Assembly: GCA_045652245.1 (NCBI GenBank)
Contig: JAZRTY010000022.1
Span: 1-64,000 of the forward strand
Reading direction: 5' to 3'
DNA length: 64,000 nucleotides
Origin: SIG622 sp045652245
GTDB taxonomy: Bacteria; Bacillota; Clostridia; Oscillospirales; CAG-382
Shown: positions 56,998-64,000 of the stretch, piece by piece
Numbering within the stretch: the first letter of the stretch is position 1
Layout of the letters: every line of letters begins with the position of its first letter
The notes under the pieces: model-generated
Told to the model about the DNA's origin: nothing
Database searches by the model: none
The model's input: the letters and a program-made list of their open reading frames with translations, nothing else
Translations under genes and position numbers: made by a program

Positions 56998-59900
56998 ATG
57001 AAAAAATTACTTTCAATGCTGCTTGCTGTAGTGTTCATTTTCTCATGTGTGACATTTACGGTAAGTGCTGAAGAATCCGAAAGCTTGACAACTCCGATAA
57101 AGGTTACCGGCATTACCGGTACAACAAAGGAGTTATCACCGAGTTTTCTCAATAAATGGCGTGGTGGCGGTGACATGGGCGAGCAGATTACTCAGGTTGG
57201 TATGCTTCGTTCACGTCAGTTTGTCGGTGCTACCGAAACGCTCAGATTTATGCCCAATAAGGAGATGCCAAGCTCACCTATGTCATCCGATGGTTACTCC
57301 GATGGTTACGATATACCTGGAATTACACTTAACGGTGACGGCTATAAGTATATTGTAATTCCTTATTATTACACAGCTCCCGAGCTTGCTGTCGGTGCTG
57401 ATACAGGAAGGTATTATGCAATCGAATTGGCATCAGCTCCGGCTGCATATAAATTACATAAATCCAGGCATACAATGAAGGCAAACCAGTGGGATGTTGC
57501 TATTATCGATATAAACAGCAATATTGCTGCAAACACAAGTCTTTCAAGATTATATCAGTATCCCTATGGTGCGACTCAGTCAGGAAACACAATAACTGCT
57601 GTTGTTGCAAGCACTGTTCCGGAATCTCATACAATTGATATTACCAAGCTGATATTCTGCAAAGAGGAACCGGGAAATATTACCGTAACAGGAAATACAC
57701 CCGGCAGAGATTTCTACTTTATCGCATCAGATATCAATGATACGTATGTAACAAACCATACTCCTAACGAAATAATCCCCGGAAACATCCTGGCAGGACA
57801 CAATGCCTTTGCAAATACCAATACTGCACAGTTTGTTTCAAACGGAGATACTACAAGAAGCAATGGTGTCAGATGGTATGTTTCCCGTGCGCACAATATA
57901 CCGAGTGAAATTCAGAAGGGCGCAAGCGTATGGAGTGGCGGCGTTGATATAACTGATTACAACTATATTTCGATTTACTATTACTATACAGTTCCGGAAG
58001 GAGAGGAACCGAACGGAAGTGCTGTTAGTATGAGTGTGATGTGCAGAGAGCCCGGATATCTTTCCAGTGGCGACATGGCTTCAGAGGGCAGCAGAATCGC
58101 AAATACCTGGGCAGTGGTAACCTTTGATATATCAAAGCTCTTGTCTAACAGTGCTGCAATCAAGTCAGCTGCATCTGAATTTATGTTCCGCCCCTACGGT
58201 GTCGATGGCAATGCGAAAAATGTTCCTGAGACACATTCTTTTGATATTGCAAGAATTGTATTCTCCAAGGATAAGCCTTCTATTATGAATGGTGCTTTGG
58301 ATACTTATTCAAACGGACTTGTTCCTGCAGCAAGCGTAGGTGAAGTTCCTGAATGTCAGATTTCCGAAAATGACCTTCTCAATCCCGGCAACGAAAACCT
58401 TGACGGTCTTGCAGCGAAGAAGGTTTCAACAGACGGTTACAATTATGTAAGTGTTTCAAAGGATACAGGCGATAATTCCGTTAAGTACTGGCTTTCACAT
58501 AATAATGATAAAAATGAAAGACACAGTCCGTTACATAAAAAGTACATTAAGGTTGATTACTTCTATTACAAGGGCGACGCACAGACAGGAGCTGATTCAG
58601 GTGCTAAGATGCAACTGTCAACTGCTTTTTATGATGAAAAGAAAAATGAAACAGAGTCTCGCATAGTTAAGTTGCCCTCAACTGCTAATATTGTATACAA
58701 TCAGTGGTCTACTGCAGTATTCAATATTTCAAGTCCCGGTAGCTATGCGACATCTACTTATAAAGCCGGAAGCTTTAACAATATAAACCTTTATCCCTTT
58801 GGTGCAGTTGCTTCTGTCGGTGCAACAGATAAGGTATATATTGCAAATATCAGCTTCTGCGAAACTCTCCCGACAGTACTTTCAGCAGACTATATAGCAC
58901 TCAAGCATACAAACGAGGGTGAGTTTGTTCCTACAATCGAAAATATCGAATATAATCCTCAGTATTTCAAGGAAAATGCTGCTGATGTAAATGTTGAAAA
59001 CGCAGCCCTGACAGTAGAATCCTTTATCGTAGGTGAAGCTGCAAAGGTTACACCTGTTGAGGGAGATTATGTACCTGAGGTTGTTATTCCGTTTACTGAA
59101 GAAGACTATAACAAGCTTAAATACAGACCGTATGTAAGACTTGAGTATTTCATGAATATCAATGAGGATGATTTTGTTCAGGGAATGAAGCCTGCAATAA
59201 AGATCATGACAGAAGAGAATCCCACAGGCTATATATGTGAATTTGATACTACTCTTGTACACGGTTGGAACGCAGTAAATCTTGACCTTTCACAGGAGGA
59301 TTTCATAAACGAGACAATTGCGGGTGTTGTTCTCTATCCTTACGGCACAGATGCACTAAGATATAAGGCATACATTTTTGAGCACAATAAGATATATCTC
59401 AACAACTTTATCTTCTCACAGGAAGAAATAACCGGAGACCTCGGACACCCCATTCCGGAAATGAACGCAGACGGCGAGTTCCTTCCTTACAAGTATGTAC
59501 CAAGTGACGGACGTCCGGTAGTTTACTACGCACGTGGTGGTGTATATACAGGTGCAGCTGCCGGAAGTACAGACCAGTCAAAGGCATATGCTACACTTGC
59601 AGAGGCAGTTACAGCAATCAACTCAATCGGTGGCGGTTATGTAATTATGTGTACCGATGTTGGACTTAATACAAACAATGTTGCTCTTGACGGAGTAGGT
59701 CTTCCCGGTGAAGTTATCCCCTCGCATACCAATATGGTAATTCTGAGAGGTATGGAAAAGCCCGCTGAAGAAACCAAGACAACAATCTGGTTGTCCGGCT
59801 CAAGAAACCTCACAAACGGACCTCTTGAAATTCAGAACCTTAATCTTGCTAATTATGCAGACGGAACAACAACCACAGAATTAAGATGTAGTGGTTACAC

Positions 59901-62445
59901 ATTCAACTATGGTACACCCGGTGCCGGTTATGATGATATCACATATAATGTTGGTGGAGAAACAGGTAGCATTGAAATTATTGCCGGTGGCGACGGTGGT
60001 TCTTACGCCGGAGCAAATATCAACTTTAATTCCGGCTCCTTCAAGGGTTATGTACATTCCGGTGGTCTGTTTGGTGGATCTACATTTACAGATGATATAA
60101 ATGTTACCTTCTACGGCACCGATATGACAGGCGCATTTATCAGATTCGGTTACGCAACGCAGATAACAGTTAGTGGTGATGTAAACTTCACCTTTAATGG
60201 CGGTAAGTTTGATAAAGCTTTCATCGGATCTTCAGCAATGACACAGTACCCAATCAAGGTTTCAGGAAAGTATACAATCAAGATTACAGGTGGTGACTTC
60301 TCGGCTGTTCCTGACGGCTCAATCAAATCATTGTACGCCACCTCCTCAGCCCGAGAAAGTTCACTTGAGGCAAGTGAGAAAATTCTTGACATTGAAAACT
60401 ACTCAGGTGTTGACACAGACGGTGACGGATATGTTGACTTTGACGTAATAGACCTTCTTGCAAAAATCGACCAGTCCACCTTTACAACCGTAAAAGCAAA
60501 TATAGTTTATGTTTCCGATGCAGGAAACGACTCAAATGACGGCTCTTTGAATGCTCCTTTTGCAACTCTTGCAAAAGCTATAGAAGTATTGCCGGACGGC
60601 GGAAGAATATTCCTTATGAGTGACTATGTAGTACCGATTGGCGGCGAGACACTTCCCGCACATACAGCACAGATAAATATTTCCACAAGTGGTGATAAGG
60701 AGCTTATCCTTGAAGGTACTCTTACAACAGGCGGACCTGTATCCTTCATAGGAGCAAATATAGCAAGTGTTGAGTCAGCCGGATTTATTTCAGGCAGCAA
60801 CAAGCTTGAATTCGGTAAGAATGTTAACGCAAGCGGCGATCCTGTTATCAACGGTGCAAATGTAACAATAAGCAGCGGTACATTTGGTGACGTTATCGGT
60901 GGTGCAACCGAAGACGGTGCAATACTTGACTCAGGTGTTTCAATCACAGTTAACGGTGGTACAGTCAACGGAAACATTGTTGGCGGCTCTACTGCACAAA
61001 ATGCTACAATCAACGGAAGCGTAAATATAACAATTAACGGTGGTACAATAAACGGTAATGTTATAGCAGGTGATCTTGAGGCAAGCTCTAAGATTACAGG
61101 TCTTGCAGGTATTACAATCACAGGTGGAACTTTCAATGGCAGCTTAATTACTGCAGGTGAAGGAACAGTTGGTGACAAGACCTCAATCAATTACCGTGAT
61201 TACGCCGGAAGCTCAGACCTTGCGTCGATTATTGATGCAGAAAGCTTTGACCTTGTAACAAAGCCGAAGGCACCAAAGCCGGTATTCTCAACCCCTCTTG
61301 ATCAGATTGTAGTTATCGAAGTGATTGGTGATCCGACAAAGGCGCTCGAACGTGGAAGCGGAGCAGGAAAAGCCGAGTCTGCGAAAAACCCGAATATCGA
61401 AATTCCTCATGCAAACATTATGAGTACCGTAAACAATTCCGGCGCATTTACTGCAAAAACAGTCGAAGTTGACGGAGTAGCAGCAGTAGAATACACTCCG
61501 AATGTTTCGGTTTCAAAGAGCATGAATATCGAAGGCTACGATTCAATGGGCAAAACAATCAGTGCTCTTACCTATAAGTATGTTACAATGCAGATTAAGC
61601 TCAAAACAACTGCAACCGATACAGCCTTCAAGCCGAGCCTCACTGTATACCCCGGTGGAGTACAGGATAATGCGTATAAGAACAAGACCTTTACTTCGGA
61701 AACAGCACTTGTTGCGAATGAATGGACAAATGTAACATTTATGATAAAGCCCGAGGATGAAACTGCACATATGACACGTCAGTTCCATTATATGCCTTTG
61801 GGTAGCGGTGTTACATCCAGCACTCTCTTGTCGGATGACAGAGTATATATTTCAAAGATTGTTATCAGTGAAAATCCTGTTACACTTTCAATTCCGAAGG
61901 CGGGCGGCGCTTCTCAGGAGGAGGTATCACTCAATGCAAATGATCCGGTTGCTATAAATCCCTCAAAGCTCCTGAAATCCAAAACTGCTAACTCCTTCAG
62001 AGCTGCAGTTGCACAATTCAACGGTAAGACAGTATCACAAATCAAGCCGCTTATTTCAAATGCGCCTATCGAAATTGATGCTTCTGCCGTATTCAGAGAT
62101 ACCGGTGCTACACCTTCAGGTGCACTTGATGTAAACAATCATAAGTATGCTGTAATCAAGTATTATTATGAGACAAGCAAGCCTTCAAACAACTTCGGTT
62201 ATGAGTTTGAGCTTAGTGGTAACAGAATCTGGAGCGTAGGAAACGTTCTGAATGCCAGCGAGGTGGGAGGACCTCCGCTTGAAACAAACAAGTGGGCAAC
62301 TCTCGTGGTTGAGTTATCAGCAGTACAGGGTGATAACCGTACATCAGGCTTTATATTCAGACCATTCGGCGACGAAGCAGCTTCAAGCTTCAGAGGCGAT
62401 AAGTTCTATATTGAAAGCATAACCTTTACAACAACACAGCCGTAA
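56998..62445 (+). CDS. 1815-residue secreted beta-rich repeat protein
   Basis: The ATG at 56998 follows AAAGGAG and opens a clear signal peptide (KKLLSMLLAVVFIFSCVTFT, cleavage near AEE). At least six beta-sandwich-like repeats share a pattern of Tyr-rich strand, NxW(x)3V, PYG/PFG and a terminal YI-xxI-x-F. Approximate spans are 57340-57670, 57955-58270, 58540-58865, 59120-59420, 61570-61875 and 62140-62430. Between repeats 4 and 5 lie two pectate-lyase-like starts (VVYYARGGVY and IVYVSDAGNDSNDG) and Gly/Asn-rich beta-helix rungs such as NGGTVNGNIVGGST. No LPXTG, SLH or catalytic motif was found. It is probably a secreted adhesin or glycan-binding protein. Confidence 0.75.
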   Translation: MKKLLSMLLAVVFIFSCVTFTVSAEESESLTTPIKVTGITGTTKELSPSFLNKWRGGGDMGEQITQVGMLRSRQFVGATETLRFMPNKEMPSSPMSSDGYSDGYDIPGITLNGDGYKYIVIPYYYTAPELAVGADTGRYYAIELASAPAAYKLHKSRHTMKANQWDVAIIDINSNIAANTSLSRLYQYPYGATQSGNTITAVVASTVPESHTIDITKLIFCKEEPGNITVTGNTPGRDFYFIASDINDTYVTNHTPNEIIPGNILAGHNAFANTNTAQFVSNGDTTRSNGVRWYVSRAHNIPSEIQKGASVWSGGVDITDYNYISIYYYYTVPEGEEPNGSAVSMSVMCREPGYLSSGDMASEGSRIANTWAVVTFDISKLLSNSAAIKSAASEFMFRPYGVDGNAKNVPETHSFDIARIVFSKDKPSIMNGALDTYSNGLVPAASVGEVPECQISENDLLNPGNENLDGLAAKKVSTDGYNYVSVSKDTGDNSVKYWLSHNNDKNERHSPLHKKYIKVDYFYYKGDAQTGADSGAKMQLSTAFYDEKKNETESRIVKLPSTANIVYNQWSTAVFNISSPGSYATSTYKAGSFNNINLYPFGAVASVGATDKVYIANISFCETLPTVLSADYIALKHTNEGEFVPTIENIEYNPQYFKENAADVNVENAALTVESFIVGEAAKVTPVEGDYVPEVVIPFTEEDYNKLKYRPYVRLEYFMNINEDDFVQGMKPAIKIMTEENPTGYICEFDTTLVHGWNAVNLDLSQEDFINETIAGVVLYPYGTDALRYKAYIFEHNKIYLNNFIFSQEEITGDLGHPIPEMNADGEFLPYKYVPSDGRPVVYYARGGVYTGAAAGSTDQSKAYATLAEAVTAINSIGGGYVIMCTDVGLNTNNVALDGVGLPGEVIPSHTNMVILRGMEKPAEETKTTIWLSGSRNLTNGPLEIQNLNLANYADGTTTTELRCSGYTFNYGTPGAGYDDITYNVGGETGSIEIIAGGDGGSYAGANINFNSGSFKGYVHSGGLFGGSTFTDDINVTFYGTDMTGAFIRFGYATQITVSGDVNFTFNGGKFDKAFIGSSAMTQYPIKVSGKYTIKITGGDFSAVPDGSIKSLYATSSARESSLEASEKILDIENYSGVDTDGDGYVDFDVIDLLAKIDQSTFTTVKANIVYVSDAGNDSNDGSLNAPFATLAKAIEVLPDGGRIFLMSDYVVPIGGETLPAHTAQINISTSGDKELILEGTLTTGGPVSFIGANIASVESAGFISGSNKLEFGKNVNASGDPVINGANVTISSGTFGDVIGGATEDGAILDSGVSITVNGGTVNGNIVGGSTAQNATINGSVNITINGGTINGNVIAGDLEASSKITGLAGITITGGTFNGSLITAGEGTVGDKTSINYRDYAGSSDLASIIDAESFDLVTKPKAPKPVFSTPLDQIVVIEVIGDPTKALERGSGAGKAESAKNPNIEIPHANIMSTVNNSGAFTAKTVEVDGVAAVEYTPNVSVSKSMNIEGYDSMGKTISALTYKYVTMQIKLKTTATDTAFKPSLTVYPGGVQDNAYKNKTFTSETALVANEWTNVTFMIKPEDETAHMTRQFHYMPLGSGVTSSTLLSDDRVYISKIVISENPVTLSIPKAGGASQEEVSLNANDPVAINPSKLLKSKTANSFRAAVAQFNGKTVSQIKPLISNAPIEIDASAVFRDTGATPSGALDVNNHKYAVIKYYYETSKPSNNFGYEFELSGNRIWSVGNVLNASEVGGPPLETNKWATLVVELSAVQGDNRTSGFIFRPFGDEAASSFRGDKFYIESITFTTTQP

Positions 62446-62455
62446 TAAAATAAAT

Positions 62456-62500
62456 AAAAAATATGCTGTTGCATTTTTGCAACAGCATATTTGCTTTATA
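62456..62500. terminator. bidirectional terminator, repeat protein/spoVAE
   Basis: ATATGCTGTTGCA (62461-62473) pairs with TGCAACAGCATAT (62478-62490), flanked by A-rich and T-rich tracts. Confidence 0.8.
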
Positions 62501-62504
62501 AAAG

Positions 62505-62858
62505 CTACTTTTCCCGAAGCCTGAACACAATAGCAGAAAGCACGGAAAAAACGAGTGCTGCGCATATACCGCCTGCCGCACCTGTAAGTCCGCCTGTGAA
62601 AATCCCCGTAAAGCCGTAGGTGTCTATGGCTTTTTTTACACCTGTAATAAGAGAATGACCAAAGCCTAAAAGCGGAACACTTGCACCTGCACCTGCAAAT
62701 TTTACAAAAGGCTCGTAAACGCCTATAGCGCTGAGGATTGCACCAAGCACAACGTATCCTGTTAAAATTCTTGCAGGGGTGAGCTTTGTTTTGTCAATTA
62801 AAATTTGTGCTATAGCACAAATTGCACCACCTATTAAAAATGCCCATAAGTAGTCCAT
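62505..62858 (-). CDS. spoVAE: stage V sporulation protein AE
   Basis: The 117-residue, four-helix membrane protein belongs to the SpoVA complex that moves dipicolinic acid into the forespore and out at germination. Motifs: FLIGGAICAIAQILIDKTKLTPARIL, PFVKFAGAGASVPLLGFGHSL and TGIFTGGLTGAAGGI. It is 9 bp after spoVAD. The length is that of the 2Mb-type SpoVAEb/AC form. Confidence 0.93.
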   Translation of the reverse strand: MDYLWAFLIGGAICAIAQILIDKTKLTPARILTGYVVLGAILSAIGVYEPFVKFAGAGASVPLLGFGHSLITGVKKAIDTYGFTGIFTGGLTGAAGGICAALVFSVLSAIVFRLREK

Positions 62859-62867
62859 ACCTACCTC

Positions 62868-63905
62868 CTAATTTGACTTTAAAGTTACAAGATGCGCAAT
62901 TGCCGGGATTGAAAGCCCTTGCTTAAGGCTCTTCGGACTCATCATAGCACCCGTTCCGACAAGGGCAACCTTCTGCATATTGCCGCCTTTTAGCTCGTTC
63001 ATAAGATAACCTGCTGTGACGACAGCGCTGCAACCACAGCCCGAGCCACCACAACCGACCTTTTGAGTTTTTATATCATAAATAAGCAATCCACAGTCGT
63101 AGAGCTTATCATTGATAGCTTGTGATTTCTGACCGAGAAGCGTTGATAAAAGCTTCGTTCCTTCCCAACCGAGGTCGCCCGTATATATGCCGTCAAGCTC
63201 AGAAACCTCTGCACTTTCAATATACCTGTCGAGTGTGTCGCAGGCAGCACTGCACATGGCAGCCCCCATGTTCCCGGCATCCTTGATTCCTCTGTCAGCC
63301 ACAATTCCCGGCAGTACCTCGTCAATGTAGATTGCCTTGCCACTTTCGGGAATATCGATTTTTTCCTCATCGCAAAGTAAAAACGCACCTGCACCTGTAA
63401 CGGTGTTCTGTGCTGTCGGTCCTGAAAATGAGCCGTAACCGAGAGGATATCTGAACTGCCTTTCAGCAGAGCAAAAATGCGACGAAGCTACAACTGCCGC
63501 AGTTGTAACAGCCCCCGACTCAATCATAAGGGCGGCAAGCATAAGACCTTCGGCGCAGGTTGAACAAGCACCGTAAAGTCCAATATAGGGAATATCGAAC
63601 ATTGAAAGTCCGTAGCCCGCACCTGTACATTGATTCAGAAGGTCACCTGCAAGTAATATATCAATTGAAGTGTCAGGGATTTTTGCTTTATCAAGAGCGA
63701 AACGCAGACTCCTTTCACAAAGTCTGCTCTCGGCAATCTCAAAGGATTTTTCGCCGATAAGAGCGTCGCTGTAATATTCATCGAGATATTTTCCGAGTGG
63801 TCCTTCATTTTCCTTTTGTCCACCCACGCAAGCACTTTCAAAGAGCCTGATTTTTTTATTTAGCTTTATAACACGTCTGTTTCCCTGATAATCCTGTAAT
63901 TGCAA
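62868..63905 (-). CDS. spoVAD: stage V sporulation protein AD
   Basis: The 345-residue dipicolinate-binding protein has a thiolase/KASIII-like fold: GGQKENEGPLGKYLDEYY, ILLAGDLLNQCTGAGYG, LYGACSTCAEGL, SSHFCSAERQFRYP, GDLGWEG and GGSGCGCSAVVTAG. The TTG at 63903-63905, seven bases after GGAGG (63913-63917), matches the family length; the frame to 63971 has no site. spoVAC would be expected upstream but lies beyond the window edge. It is followed by spoVAE. Confidence 0.94.
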   Translation of the reverse strand: MQLQDYQGNRRVIKLNKKIRLFESACVGGQKENEGPLGKYLDEYYSDALIGEKSFEIAESRLCERSLRFALDKAKIPDTSIDILLAGDLLNQCTGAGYGLSMFDIPYIGLYGACSTCAEGLMLAALMIESGAVTTAAVVASSHFCSAERQFRYPLGYGSFSGPTAQNTVTGAGAFLLCDEEKIDIPESGKAIYIDEVLPGIVADRGIKDAGNMGAAMCSAACDTLDRYIESAEVSELDGIYTGDLGWEGTKLLSTLLGQKSQAINDKLYDCGLLIYDIKTQKVGCGGSGCGCSAVVTAGYLMNELKGGNMQKVALVGTGAMMSPKSLKQGLSIPAIAHLVTLKSN

Positions 63906-64000
63906 AACCTTACCTCCAAATATTTTCAAATTTTCATCAATATTTTTCTCAAAATCCAAAAAAATATACACAATAAACGATAATTTGAAATTATAAGGGT

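Overview
The window looks like chromosome from an uncultured, spore-forming, low-GC Firmicute (class Clostridia, probably a gut Oscillospirales/Lachnospirales-type bacterium). The evidence is sporulation genes (spoIVA, gerW/ytfJ, spoVAD, spoVAE), strong GGAGG ribosome sites, many sigma-A promoters with 17-bp spacing, Clostridia-restricted families (DUF4364, DUF2953, DUF378, Gx transporter, NusG domain II, copper-amine-oxidase-N 'stalk' proteins) and a carbohydrate-oriented gene set. No rRNA, CRISPR array, transposase, integrase or phage gene was seen; the only tRNA is tRNA-Lys(UUU). The species cannot be named from the sequence.

Layout. 1-2060: an AT-richer edge with an XRE regulator plus small ORF, and a secreted stalk/MORN protein that ends tail-to-tail against a spoIVA lacking its usual C-terminus. 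2068-11251: housekeeping and sporulation genes (spoIVA, trmB, DUF378, DUF4364, a D,D-carboxypeptidase, Nudix, MgtC-like, DUF2953, gerW, a TIGR03960 radical SAM protein). 11447-18500: tRNA-Lys, an AraC-controlled dehydrogenase operon ending in kduD, a YgjV/glycyl-radical-activase pair and an EamA exporter. 18500-24790: the rpsF-ssb-rpsR operon, putP, an APC permease with a hairpin-rich leader, and two copies of a 90-bp intergenic repeat. 24790-31611: three AraC/sugar-enzyme blocks (TIM-barrel isomerases with a Gfo/Idh/MocA oxidoreductase, a MATE exporter, a cytosolic BNR sialidase-like protein). 31612-34516: a structured leader, a secreted GH26-like stalk protein and an ECF S component. 34553-42123: one promoter, an aromatic-residue-rich leader peptide with an attenuator, then aroF-aroB-aroA-aroC-pheA-aroE/K-aroQ. 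42213-44618: nagB and a sialate O-acetylesterase-like gene. 44860-46256: an XRE regulator followed by a GC-rich palindromic repeat island. 46257-62445: an SLC13 permease, CapA-like protein, uxaC, an ApbE/Gx/NusG-II redox set, an MBL hydrolase, valS, DUF1015 and an 1815-residue secreted repeat protein. 62505-64000: spoVAE and spoVAD.

How the genes fit together. The aro operon alone covers every step from phosphoenolpyruvate and erythrose 4-phosphate to phenylpyruvate, with two fusions (chorismate mutase-prephenate dehydratase and shikimate dehydrogenase-shikimate kinase). Its leader looks like a classical translation-coupled attenuator reading Phe/Tyr supply, and is the strongest candidate for an undescribed regulatory system here. 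kduD, uxaC, nagB, the esterase, the sialidase-like protein and the orphan isomerase cluster together suggest uronate and host- or plant-glycan use, each under a local AraC regulator. The secreted stalk-GH26 and repeat/beta-helix proteins would be the extracellular side of that lifestyle.
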